Below are positions 55,793-64,000 of a stretch of 64,000 bases of DNA, piece after piece (the first letter of the stretch is position 1; every line of letters starts with the position of its first letter). Position numbers and translations under genes: made by a program. The stretch comes from Saprospiraceae bacterium. GTDB lineage: Bacteria > Bacteroidota > Bacteroidia > Chitinophagales > Saprospiraceae. The DNA lies in NCBI GenBank assembly GCA_016710235.1, contig JADJLG010000001.1:1167501-1231500 (forward strand), given 5' to 3'. Below the pieces are notes generated by a model. It was not told the DNA's origin and searched no databases. It saw only the letters and a list, made by a program, of their open reading frames with translations.

Positions 55793-57415
55793 ATGCCACA
55801 TAAGTTTACTTTTTTCTTGCTTGTTTTCTGTACAGTTTCCGGAAGACTATGGGCCCATGACATTCATGGAGATCATTATGTTGGATATTCTTTCCATTTA
55901 AAATCTAAAAATTACTTTAAAGGCTCTGTTTTATTTTTTTCTAATGATAGTGTTTATTTTCAAACCGAAGCAGGAAGTGTGAAGGGATACCTCATTTCTG
56001 AGTTTGATGACCAGGACAAAACTCTGCTGTTAGAGAGAAAAAAATTAATTGATCATGTGAATCAAAGCTTAGTCCTAAAACAACACAAAGCAGAGCAAAA
56101 AAAGGAAAATAAATTCAGTTTTTTTCCTGTCATTTTTGTTATGATTGCTATAGTCCTATTATTTATTTTAAATTCGATTTTCAATCATCGAAAAAGGAAA
56201 TGGATAGTAGTCTCGACGAGTCTTTTATTCTTAAGCTCACTCCTTATTTTTTCTTTCAGGCATGAATGCAAGTTCGTATTCTTAGGTACAGATCCTTTGT
56301 TTATAGAGGCTGCATTTACACCCTTCAAACCCGAAGTGTTGACACGATGGGACAATACATGGTTTTATGTGGAGTCCAAAGGAATTCCGAAAACACATTC
56401 CATGATGACAGGTATCAGGAGTTGGCAACAGCAAGTACCAATTCCACAATGTTATACAGGCAGTAACGCTTGGCAAATTCCTTTACAGCCAGAACTTGCA
56501 GTAGATCCTGTACCCGTAAGTCCACAGCATTTTCTGAGAGGAGCTGTTGCCATAGCCAGCAATGGTGTACCTATATTCAACCCATATACGAACACGGGCG
56601 TTGATGCGCTGCTGGATGGACAGCTGGATCGGTGGGGAGGTCATAGTGGCCGTGCAGACGACTACCATTATCACGTAGCACCAATGTTTCTCGACACGCA
56701 GACTGTCGATATCCTGCCCATAGCTTTTGCCTTGGATGGATTTCCGGTATATGCGAGTAGGGAGCCTGACGGGTCGAGCATGAAGCCTTTGGATGCCAAT
56801 CACGGACACTTTGATGGAAGTGGCTCGTATCACTACCACGGCAGCGATCAGGCACCATACATGATCGGAAGAATGGTCGGCAAGGTGACAGAAGACGCAA
56901 CACTGCAAATCATACCACAGCCGAGAGCAAACCCGGTGAGACCATCACTGACACCGCTCAATGGAGCAGTGATTACCGATTTCGTTCCTAACTCCTCCGG
57001 TAATGGATATATATTGACTTATGAGCGCAATGGTCAATCAACTAAAGTGGATTATAGCTGGACGAATACAGGAAAATATACCTTTCAGTTTGTCAACAAT
57101 AATGGCACAACGAGTGAAAATTATAACGGTCATATTCCTTGCGTGCTCCAAACTTCGGTGGATGGTTTAAGCACTGACGAAGTACAAGTACTCATCACAC
57201 CGAACCCGAATTCAGGTACATTTTCCGTCAGACAGGAGAATGAAAAAGGAGTAAAATGGGAGCAAATTGAAATCATTGACCTCAATGGTAATGTTTACTT
57301 CAAGAAGAAAAATCCGGGAGAGAAAATTGATTTCTCAGAAATTAGATCAGGCGTGTATTTATTGAAAGTATATTTCCAAAAGAGCACCAAATCCTACAAA
57401 TTTATTGTCCAATGA
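55793..57415 (+). CDS. YHYH-domain T9SS-exported protein
   Basis: The start at 55793 (MPHKFTFFLLVFC) is the first after the IS30 end; an ATG at 55772 is inside the IS. About 540 residues: signal peptide, a short N-terminal domain, two hydrophobic helices (about 110-130 and 138-156), a YHYH domain (about 240-380) with 'DDYHYHVAP' and 'GSGSYHYHGSDQAPYMIG', and a T9SS sorting domain at the end. YHYH proteins are found in surface and metal-related contexts, but their function is not settled. The membrane helices together with T9SS export is unusual. Overlaps the next gene by 4 bp (ATGA). Confidence 0.82.
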   Translation: MPHKFTFFLLVFCTVSGRLWAHDIHGDHYVGYSFHLKSKNYFKGSVLFFSNDSVYFQTEAGSVKGYLISEFDDQDKTLLLERKKLIDHVNQSLVLKQHKAEQKKENKFSFFPVIFVMIAIVLLFILNSIFNHRKRKWIVVSTSLLFLSSLLIFSFRHECKFVFLGTDPLFIEAAFTPFKPEVLTRWDNTWFYVESKGIPKTHSMMTGIRSWQQQVPIPQCYTGSNAWQIPLQPELAVDPVPVSPQHFLRGAVAIASNGVPIFNPYTNTGVDALLDGQLDRWGGHSGRADDYHYHVAPMFLDTQTVDILPIAFALDGFPVYASREPDGSSMKPLDANHGHFDGSGSYHYHGSDQAPYMIGRMVGKVTEDATLQIIPQPRANPVRPSLTPLNGAVITDFVPNSSGNGYILTYERNGQSTKVDYSWTNTGKYTFQFVNNNGTTSENYNGHIPCVLQTSVDGLSTDEVQVLITPNPNSGTFSVRQENEKGVKWEQIEIIDLNGNVYFKKKNPGEKIDFSEIRSGVYLLKVYFQKSTKSYKFIVQ

Positions 57416-58611
57416 AATCAATTTTTAAGTTTGAATTGCTCGTTTTCTTTTCTCTGATATTATATCAAAACATTTGTATTTCGCAATCGGTCACAAAAAC
57501 GATGTCCAAACTTCCGGATACCGGTCAAAATCAAAGTTTTAGTGCAGTATATGGCGAAGATGCAGATTACCAAATCAATGTACCTTATTTTTTGCTCAAT
57601 GCTGATGGTACCGTTACAGACACAGTGACAGGCCTGATGTGGCAGCAGGTGGATGGAGGTGAAATGACCTTCGAGAGGGCCACTGAATATTGCACGAACC
57701 TACGATTGGGAGGATACAGCGACTGGAGATTACCTTCTGCACAAGAAGCCTTTTCTATATTGAATCACGGACGACAGAATCCTCCCCTTGACGTGAAGAT
57801 CTTTCCAATCTCAGGTGCAGAATACTGGTGGACAGGAGAATTGCAGAAAGGCTCAACGACTAAAGTGTGGGTTACCAATGCAGGAGGCGGTATTGGCAAC
57901 CACCCAAAAAATGAAACCATTAGCGCAGGAGGCATTAAAAAAATTCATGTCCGCGCTGTGAGGGATATTCATGGACCTCAAGAGATACCAGCACATTTCA
58001 TCATCTCAGATAGTATAGTGACAGATGTTCTGACTGGACTGGAATGGCAGAGGTTTGGGACTTCCGATTTTATGGAATGGGAAGAAGCACTCAGACGAGC
58101 TGAAAATCTAGTTCTGCAAGGTCATGCAGACTGGCGATTGCCAAATATCAAAGAACTTGAATCGATCAATGACGAGGATCGACTTCAACCATCAGTACAA
58201 GAGTATTATTTTCCCGAGGTGGGAATGAATAAATATTGGTCTTCGACCTCCCTGCCCAATCAAACCAACGAAGGTTGGTTCATGCAGACAGAGTTTGGAG
58301 TCATCTCGCATGAATCCAAAGCAACCAAAAATAAAATCCTCTGCGTCAGAGGAGGCATCAACCCGATACTGCAGAATGGAAACATTGCAGAGAATGTGCC
58401 CTTGCAAGTACTTTCAAATGTTTTTTCACAATTCATCCGTACAACTTTTCGAAACAACAATATCGATTTCCACTTGATAGATAGTCGCGGAATAAGCATA
58501 TACCGCGGAAAAAATATTGATGCACAAGATTTTTCATCATTGAGTTCAGGAGTATATTACCTCATCACCGCAGGAGACCAAAACAAAAGTTTCAAACTGA
58601 TCAAAATTTAA
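57412..58611 (+). CDS. DUF1566 (Lcl-like) T9SS-exported protein
   Basis: 399 residues with a signal peptide and two DUF1566 domains: 'GLMWQQVDGGEMTFERATEY' with 'GYSDWRLPSAQEAFSIL', and 'GLEWQRFGTSDFMEWEEALR' with 'GHADWRLPNIKELESIN'. The C-terminus has a T9SS sorting domain ('SSLSSGVYYLITAGDQNKSF'). DUF1566 resembles C-type-lectin folds in Lcl collagen-binding proteins, so surface binding is plausible. Overlaps the YHYH gene by 4 bp and lies 5 bp before the next gene. Confidence 0.88.
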   Translation: MKSIFKFELLVFFSLILYQNICISQSVTKTMSKLPDTGQNQSFSAVYGEDADYQINVPYFLLNADGTVTDTVTGLMWQQVDGGEMTFERATEYCTNLRLGGYSDWRLPSAQEAFSILNHGRQNPPLDVKIFPISGAEYWWTGELQKGSTTKVWVTNAGGGIGNHPKNETISAGGIKKIHVRAVRDIHGPQEIPAHFIISDSIVTDVLTGLEWQRFGTSDFMEWEEALRRAENLVLQGHADWRLPNIKELESINDEDRLQPSVQEYYFPEVGMNKYWSSTSLPNQTNEGWFMQTEFGVISHESKATKNKILCVRGGINPILQNGNIAENVPLQVLSNVFSQFIRTTFRNNNIDFHLIDSRGISIYRGKNIDAQDFSSLSSGVYYLITAGDQNKSFKLIKI

Positions 58612-58616
58612 TAAAC

Positions 58617-60335
58617 ATGTGCAAGCGTATTGCAATAAGTCTTACAGCATCATGCCTGATGTTCATAGCTCAGGCACAGAAAATTGTCCATCGGGAAATC
58701 CTCAGCAGACCTACTGATCGAAGTATCACCCTTCTCTGTTCCTTTGATCAGGATGTCGAGGTTTGTGCGCGATATGGTACTTCCAGTGGAGCTTATACCA
58801 GACAGACTCCTTGGATACTTTTTGTCAAAGACAGTCTTACAGAAATCCTGATGGAGCCTCTCGGACAAGATACAAGATACTACTACCAGCTTTGTTATAG
58901 AAAACCTGGACAGACCAATGAAATTTACAGGCCTCAGGGCACATTTCACACACAGAGGTCTCCCGGAAAACAATTTTCATTCGTGATACAAGCAGACCCT
59001 CATCTGGATGACTTTTCCGATACAGCTCTATATCGCCGATGTCTTAAAAATGAACTGGAGGACTCTCCTGATTTTATGATTGATCTCGGAGACATATTCA
59101 TGTCTGACAAGCTCAAAGTCGGAAAAGAGAATATCACACATGATACTGTAACCTGGAGGGTCAAATACATGCGTTCTTTTTATGAAGAGGTATGTCATTC
59201 TTTGCCACTGTATCTTGTTTTGGGCAACCACGAGGGAGAGGCGGGATGGCAGTTGAACAATACTTCTCAAAATGTAGCAGTTTTTGATGCTGTTGATAGA
59301 AAAAAATACTTTAAAAATCCCGCTCCGGACAATTTTTACAGTGGAGATGATGCGAACTACACATTTATGGGCAAGCGTGAGAGCTATTATTCCTGGACTT
59401 GGGGAGATGCTTTATTCGTTGTACTGGATCCTTACTTTTTTACCAGTATCAAACCGGATACACTCAATGGCTGGCGCTGGACACTTGGAAAGGATCAGTA
59501 CGACTGGCTTCGCAATACTCTGGAGACGAGTGATGCAAGGTTCAAGTTCGTATTTTGCCACCAGCTCGTAGGGGGTGATCCACTGGGCCGAGGCGGGATA
59601 GAATATGCCGATAAGTATGAATGGGGAGGCAAAAACCTGGAAGGCACAACTGGCTGGTCTTCCAATAGACCGGGATGGTACAAGCCGATAAAGGAATTGT
59701 TGGCAGAGAACAAGGTGACAATTTTTTTTCACGGACATGATCATTTCTTTGCAAAGCAAGACAAGGATTGCCTGATTTATCAGCTGGTCCCACAACCTAG
59801 CTTGCCTAACTTCAATGGTCCAAACCAAGCGGCTGAGTATGGATATTTTCAAGGAAAAATATTGCCCAATTCTGGCCATCTCAGAGTCACAGTAGGTCCT
59901 CTCGGGGTATTGACAGAATACATCAAAGTGTACCTACCTTCCCAAGAGACAGGCGCTCGCCATAACAAGGATATTGCGGCCAGCTACTACATTCCGGAAA
60001 ATTATTGTTACGACACCTTGTTTACTAATACTCCGGTGCTTTGGAATGCTGATTATGGCCGTGAGTTGATTTATCCCAATCCTTCCTGCGGGGAGATAAA
60101 AATTGAATTTTCACTAGCTGAAGAGAAGATAATTTATCTCGACCTGTTCGATCATCAGGGACGTCGTCTGAGGCGATTGATCGACGGACAGAAAATTACT
60201 CCTCAGAAATACGAGGTATTTTGGGATGGCCGGGATGATCGCTCACAAGAACAACTATCTGGAACCTATTACTACAAATTGTACTCAGCAGATGGTCTAA
60301 TTTCCGGAGGTAAATTGGTATGGATTGCACCATAA
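58617..60335 (+). CDS. T9SS-exported purple-acid-phosphatase-like metallophosphoesterase 2
   Basis: 572 residues, paralogous to the protein at 53027: the same 'EILSRPTDRSITLLCSFDQD' N-domain and phosphoesterase motifs 'LGDIFMSD', 'LGNHEGEAG', 'FVFCHQLVGG' and 'HGHDHFFAKQ'. The T9SS-type tail has a FlgD-like strand pattern ('SGTYYYKLYSADGLISGGKL'). The catalytic domain is extracellular. Paralogs at both ends of one operon suggest duplication followed by specialisation on different phosphoesters. Confidence 0.9.
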   Translation: MCKRIAISLTASCLMFIAQAQKIVHREILSRPTDRSITLLCSFDQDVEVCARYGTSSGAYTRQTPWILFVKDSLTEILMEPLGQDTRYYYQLCYRKPGQTNEIYRPQGTFHTQRSPGKQFSFVIQADPHLDDFSDTALYRRCLKNELEDSPDFMIDLGDIFMSDKLKVGKENITHDTVTWRVKYMRSFYEEVCHSLPLYLVLGNHEGEAGWQLNNTSQNVAVFDAVDRKKYFKNPAPDNFYSGDDANYTFMGKRESYYSWTWGDALFVVLDPYFFTSIKPDTLNGWRWTLGKDQYDWLRNTLETSDARFKFVFCHQLVGGDPLGRGGIEYADKYEWGGKNLEGTTGWSSNRPGWYKPIKELLAENKVTIFFHGHDHFFAKQDKDCLIYQLVPQPSLPNFNGPNQAAEYGYFQGKILPNSGHLRVTVGPLGVLTEYIKVYLPSQETGARHNKDIAASYYIPENYCYDTLFTNTPVLWNADYGRELIYPNPSCGEIKIEFSLAEEKIIYLDLFDHQGRRLRRLIDGQKITPQKYEVFWDGRDDRSQEQLSGTYYYKLYSADGLISGGKLVWIAP

Positions 60336-60355
60336 GTAGGGACAAAGAACTCATC

Positions 60356-60700
60356 TTATTTCCGGAAAAATTTCGTCTTTTTCCAATAATTTTTTTTATT
60401 AAATTTAGACATTTTCAAATTCTTGGGTACCTCAGGACTTACAATTTCTAAATTGTAAAATTCAAGTACAGCAATGATGTCTTTGACTGGATGCGAAAAC
60501 TGCATAGAAAGGTCTTTTAAAGGAATTCCGGAGAGGTATCTTTTGACTATTTTGTCTCTCGTGGATTGGTCATGTATTTTTGGAATTTTTCTAAGGATGA
60601 ACTCAGGAGTTATTACTAAGGAATCCAAACCTTTTCCCGAAATAAATTTCTCATAATATTGCAAAGTAATATTCAAATCTTTTAAGATCACCGGATTCAC
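60356..60700 (-). CDS. Small hypothetical protein
   Basis: 114 residues, convergent with the phosphatase gene. Helical, with a possible helix-turn-helix ('SGIPLKDLSMQFSHPVKDII') and a very basic C-terminus ('KMSKFNKKNYWKKTKFFRK'), which suggests nucleic-acid binding. The segment 'VITPEFILRKIPKIHDQST' is echoed in the 54-residue frame at 60743-60907. Confidence 0.5.
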   Translation of the reverse strand: MNPVILKDLNITLQYYEKFISGKGLDSLVITPEFILRKIPKIHDQSTRDKIVKRYLSGIPLKDLSMQFSHPVKDIIAVLEFYNLEIVSPEVPKNLKMSKFNKKNYWKKTKFFRK

Positions 60701-60742
60701 AAGTATATTCTTTTTGACGGGGTTGAGCGTATCAAAAATGGT

Positions 60743-60907
60743 TTATTTTTTATAGTTCATTAATATTGCTGTGGATTGGTCCCATTTGGAAAATTTCTCA
60801 AGTATCAAAAATTCTGGAGTGATATTGCTTAGGTATTTATGGATATGCTGTCTGGCATCTTTATATTCCTTTTGTTGGAACTGTGTCAGGTGGAAGATAT
60901 GCACCAT
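60743..60907 (-). CDS. Short relative of the neighbouring hypothetical protein
   Basis: 54 codons from ATG 60907. 'NITPEFLILEKFSKWDQSTA' resembles 'VITPEFILRKIPKIHDQST' of the next gene, so the two come from one duplication and this one looks truncated at its 3' end. Not clear whether it is translated. Confidence 0.4.
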   Translation of the reverse strand: MVHIFHLTQFQQKEYKDARQHIHKYLSNITPEFLILEKFSKWDQSTAILMNYKK

Positions 60908-60935
60908 TTTATCGAAGGATAAACTAAAAATAATA

Positions 60936-60963
60936 TTTGAATTCTAAGGGATTATTAAATTTG
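60936..60963 (+). promoter_or_regulatory. Bacteroidota-type promoter of the DUF1398 gene
   Basis: TTTG (60936-60939), 16 bp, then TAAATTTG (60956-60963), a full match to TAnnTTTG, about 30 bp before the start codon. Confidence 0.5.
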
Positions 60964-60992
60964 CCTTTCTATTATAAAAATGTAGTAAATAA

Positions 60993-61382
60993 ATGTTTAC
61001 AATAGATCAAATCAAGGCTGCACATGCAAAAGTAAAGTCAGGAGCTGACTTTCCGGCTTATATACGCGAGATCAAATCATTGGGCGTAACACACTATGAG
61101 TCATATGTAAATGACGGGCATATCGATTATCATGGAGCTGAAGGATTCACTGCAACCGTTCCTCAAAAGTACGATCCAATTCCTGTATCTGAGATAGCCA
61201 AGTTGGAAGAGTTTAAAATTGAATTAAAAGCACACCAACAAGGCAAAACCGACTACCTGACTTTTATAAGAATGTGTGCTGATACAGGTATTGACATGTG
61301 GGAAATCTCTATAGACAAAATGACATGCACATATTTTGACAAAGCTGGGAATGAAGTATTGATTGAGCAGATCCCGGAATGA
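60993..61382 (+). CDS. DUF1398-family protein
   Basis: 129 residues, full length for DUF1398 (YbcV-like): 'SLGVTHYESYVNDGHIDYHG' and 'TDYLTFIRMCADTGIDMWEI', ending 'CTYFDKAGNEVLIEQIPE'. No signal peptide, cytoplasmic. Function of the family is unknown. Confidence 0.88.
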   Translation: MFTIDQIKAAHAKVKSGADFPAYIREIKSLGVTHYESYVNDGHIDYHGAEGFTATVPQKYDPIPVSEIAKLEEFKIELKAHQQGKTDYLTFIRMCADTGIDMWEISIDKMTCTYFDKAGNEVLIEQIPE

Positions 61383-61693
61383 AACTTTGATCCTTGAAAC
61401 ATAAGTATAAATAGATCAAGTATATTATCGAGTCAGTATCAATTTGGTAAGAATCCATTACTGGCATATTCAATTTGGGTTAAAGAAGAAAAGAATATTA
61501 GGACTTCAATTTAGAATTGGCTATCCTGAATTGAATTTAGCATACTCACTTGAAGTATAAGATTGAATTTTTGTAAATGTTAAATAATAATCTATTTTTA
61601 TATTCTCCGTCGAGAACAAACATCTTGATTTGAATTTTTGTTTTTTGGAATGAATTTCAAAACACATGATTGAGAAAAACTAATACTAAATTT
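61383..61693. other. Gene-free stretch with a possible barrel remnant
   Basis: A start-less frame to about 61560 reads 'LGLQFRIGYPELNLAYSLEV', a strand-like tail, possibly the end of a lost outer-membrane protein gene. Nothing else seen. Confidence 0.35.
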
Positions 61694-62190
61694 ATGATAA
61701 AAGCAATATTGTTGGTCTGTCTGATTTGTGGCTTTACATTTGAGAGCAAAGCTCAGGAAAATGATAACTTCCGCAGAAATGCGTTGTATTTAGAATTAGG
61801 GAAAAATGGTTTGCTCATTAATGCGGTTTATGATCACACGATGCAACAAAAGATGTATGGTATTCAGTTTAATTTGGGTTCAAATTTTGGAGGAAATACT
61901 ATTGCTTTGACCATCGGTTCAGGTATCTATAAATTGATCGGAAATCATAGACAATTCCTTGAACTTGGATTGGATTTGAAGTATTTTATATTGAGCATAG
62001 TACAAGATGATGTAATCGGTTTGAGCGATTTAGTTTATCCAAGCAAAAGTATTAGGACCATTGATCCAAGAATAAATTGTGGGTATAGGAATTTCGGTAC
62101 GAAAACAGTTTTTAGGGGGGTGAGTCCTGGCTACATTGATCGGAAGGTTTTTTGGGTGCTTATATAAGTTTTGGATTTAGATTTAAATAG
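61694..62190 (+). pseudogene. Small outer-membrane barrel, frameshifted at the last strand
   Basis: The start at 61694 gives a signal peptide (MIKAILLVCLICGFTFESKAQ) and strand-rich sequence to about 62147. As read, it stops at 62167. One more T in the T6 run 62148-62153 would continue it as 'FLGAYISFGFRFK', ending at 62190 with a typical terminal barrel strand. So either a real mutation or a sequencing error; without that strand insertion in the outer membrane would be poor. Confidence 0.65.
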
Positions 62191-62493
62191 TTTGACCTCA
62201 GTTGGCAATTGTCAAATATTTCTCTGGATATTCATCAAAGGAAAATGCATATGGATAATATTTAAAAAACTTGCGTTTAAAGGAAATTGGAATTATGAAA
62301 ATCAGAATGAATCTTTCAGTACAAATTCAATCTAGAAATTCTTCGAAATAGGTTTCAAATAAACAGACTTTGGCTTTAATTTTTATTAATAAAAGCTATT
62401 CATGAAAGGATAACTTTCATGAATAAGCTAATTCACAGAGGCCTAATAATGAGTTTATTGACAGAATGTAACTAATTTTGAACAGCTTGGTAT
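62168..62493. other. Intergenic stretch
   Basis: After the last codons of the frameshifted barrel gene there is only one structure: GAAAGGATAACTTTC near 62405, a short inverted repeat. Confidence 0.35.
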
Positions 62494-63075
62494 TCAAATC
62501 CTATAACCTATTCCGGCCATCATTCTAAATTCTGCTTCGGCATTGGAGTTTTCTGCTTTCTTTAAATAGAGTAAATAGGAGGCTAGCCCAATGCCTAAAT
62601 CTAAACTCCATCTCATATTCTTAAATACAGTCTGGTACCCTATTCTGCCAACAACTCCAAGGTTGGGCCTGCCATAGGATATGATTTCTTGATTTTCACC
62701 GATTAAGGGTTCATTGTATTCATAATTGTAATGAATTCCTGGCGACAAGTAGATTCCACTTAAAGCTCTATCCTTATAATTAGCCGGGTAGTATCTATAA
62801 TCTAATGAAGCATTGAACCAGTCTCTTTTGCTGAAAAATGTAAAACTACCTCTGTGCAGGTTCAACTGTAAGGAATGTTTATGACTCAGTCCCTGTTCCA
62901 GGTGGATTGAAGGGATAAGAAGTACATTGAAGACATTCGTTTTCACAATAGTCTGCGACAGGATAGAAGTAGAGAAGAACAAGGATAACAGGACAAATAA
63001 GGTTTTAATGAAATTAAAACTCAAGAGTATGTTTGAGTAGCAATTGTTTGGTTGATAAATCTTTTTTCTCCGCAT
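62494..63075 (-). CDS. DUF3575-like outer-membrane protein
   Basis: 193 residues. Signal segment about 22-41 ('IKTLFVLLSLFFSTSILSQ'), then 'IVKTNVFNVLLIPSIHLEQG' and 'HSLQLNLHRGSF', the typical start of DUF3575 barrels, and further strands ending 'MMAGIGYRI'. Expected in the outer membrane; role unknown. Convergent to the neighbouring barrel gene. Confidence 0.78.
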   Translation of the reverse strand: MRRKKIYQPNNCYSNILLSFNFIKTLFVLLSLFFSTSILSQTIVKTNVFNVLLIPSIHLEQGLSHKHSLQLNLHRGSFTFFSKRDWFNASLDYRYYPANYKDRALSGIYLSPGIHYNYEYNEPLIGENQEIISYGRPNLGVVGRIGYQTVFKNMRWSLDLGIGLASYLLYLKKAENSNAEAEFRMMAGIGYRI

Positions 63076-63619
63076 CTATCGACTTTGTTTTAATTGTACG
63101 AAACTGTCTTAATTAACATGTTTATCCTCGGTTTCGTTCAAGTTGACCATCCTATTAATCGTGTGGTTTCTTCATTGAAAGCAAATCATGATGTCAATGG
63201 ATGACCTTTTTATTTAAAGTTGATATATTATTATTTGGAGTGAATATTTAGATTTTCTAAATTGCTTTTATCGTGATGATAATAAGCTCAATAAATATTT
63301 TGGAGTTCAAATATTAATCTTTCTGGATATTAATTAATAATAGTTTTTAACTTATATGAAGGTATCATTTTCTTCAATATTATTGGGTTTTATAGCTTTC
63401 AAAGAAACTTATTGATCTGAATAATTTGATTAATCTTGGTTTAAACATGTTTTTTCGATCTATAGAGGCATATTTATCTGAGAGATAACCATTATAGATT
63501 TAGAGTTTATCGGAATAGGAAATTATGGGCAGCATTTGATCTTTATAATAGGAGGTTCAGTATATTTGTGACCGAAGAATACTTGATATTAAAGTTCATC
63601 AAGACCGAATATTTTTATT
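63076..63619. other. Gene-free stretch, nothing recognised
   Basis: About 540 bp of AT-rich DNA between divergent genes; must contain both promoters, but none stood out. Confidence 0.45.
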
Positions 63620-64000
63620 ATGCAACATGTTTTAATGAATCCTTATCCGTTTGTACTGGCTCTATTGGTCATATTGGCGACTATTTTGTTTGCATTTTTA
63701 TCTAGGAAGTATCTGGAAAGAAGAATCATCAAAAATGCGCTCCAGCACCATATAGATGCCACGGGATTCGTATTTGTCAGCCATCTGGTAACATCTATCA
63801 TTTATTTGATCGGATTTGGTTGGGCATTGTTGATGCTTCCAATTACACAAACCTTTGCGCATTCGCTTTTTGCTGGAGCTGGCATATCGAGTTTGATTCT
63901 TGGTTTTGCTTCACAACAGTTGTTTTCCAATTTGATTAGTGGAGTGTATCTGGTAATTGTAAAACCTTTTAAAATTGGTGATTTGGTACAGATACAGGAC
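63620..64000 (+). CDS. MscS-family mechanosensitive channel, N-terminal part
   Basis: 127 codons from ATG 63620 to the window edge; the rest is outside. Three hydrophobic helices are visible, the third being the pore-lining helix with the family signature 'GAGISSLILGFASQQLFSNL' followed by 'ISGVYLVIVKPFKIGDLVQI'. Small-conductance channels open on membrane tension to release solutes after osmotic downshock. Inner membrane. Confidence 0.92.
   Translation, partial: MQHVLMNPYPFVLALLVILATILFAFLSRKYLERRIIKNALQHHIDATGFVFVSHLVTSIIYLIGFGWALLMLPITQTFAHSLFAGAGISSLILGFASQQLFSNLISGVYLVIVKPFKIGDLVQIQD

Noticed and set aside
1..64000. tRNA, rRNA, riboswitch or replication origin
   Set aside because: None was recognised on either strand by eye; a covariance-model scan would be needed to exclude small RNAs.

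Overview
The window looks like part of the chromosome of a Bacteroidota bacterium, probably of the Saprospiraceae or a close relative. The reasons are the many secreted proteins with type IX secretion (T9SS) C-terminal sorting domains, a PorQ gene for that machinery, promoter-like TTTG-N(16-20)-TAnnTTTG boxes, AT-rich DNA without clear Shine-Dalgarno sites, and the mreB-mreC-mreD-mrdA order. The species is an inference; no rRNA gene, tRNA gene or CRISPR array was seen.

Layout. 1-9.2 kb is core: a partial amidohydrolase, recA, the cell-shape operon mreBCD-mrdA, and an M16-fold protein without its zinc motif. 9.2-18.2 kb holds three tandem copies (period 1692 bp) of a secreted propeller-like protein, the 5' stub of a fourth, and a 1234-residue beta-helix surface protein. 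18.9-30.2 kb is mostly core and envelope genes: pheS, phoH, a DUF937-OmpA fusion, a YfiT-like enzyme, porQ, a potassium channel, a TlpA-like lipoprotein, yjdM and a CotH-like secreted protein.

30.5-46 kb is a mobile region and the most interesting part. Three consecutive gene blocks (a secreted helical protein; a methylase-nuclease plus specificity-subunit restriction-modification set; a membrane protein) each start with GTTA... and end with the matching ...TAAC, as integron gene cassettes do. One junction folds as an attC-like hairpin with a single bulged G. Two IS91-family elements, one truncated and one with a tyrosine recombinase, sit directly after the TAAC of two different cassette ends. 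A roughly 300-bp repeat occurs in front of the first cassette and again in front of a MazEF toxin-antitoxin pair that also has cassette-like ends. An IS1182-type element with a nonsense codon and an unknown membrane/coiled-coil gene pair follow. No integron integrase is visible.

46-52.8 kb mixes decayed genes (an IS30 copy, a Fic pseudogene, a RibD/DHFR-like gene with one internal TGA) with intact ones (OmpL-like barrel, DUF1801, a TPR-Arr rifampin ADP-ribosyltransferase fusion, GNAT). 53-60.3 kb is a four-gene set for T9SS-exported proteins (two purple-acid-phosphatase-like enzymes, a YHYH-domain protein and a DUF1566 protein) split by a second IS30 copy. 60.3-64 kb has small hypotheticals, DUF1398, two small outer-membrane barrels (one frameshifted at its last strand) and the start of an MscS channel gene running off the window.
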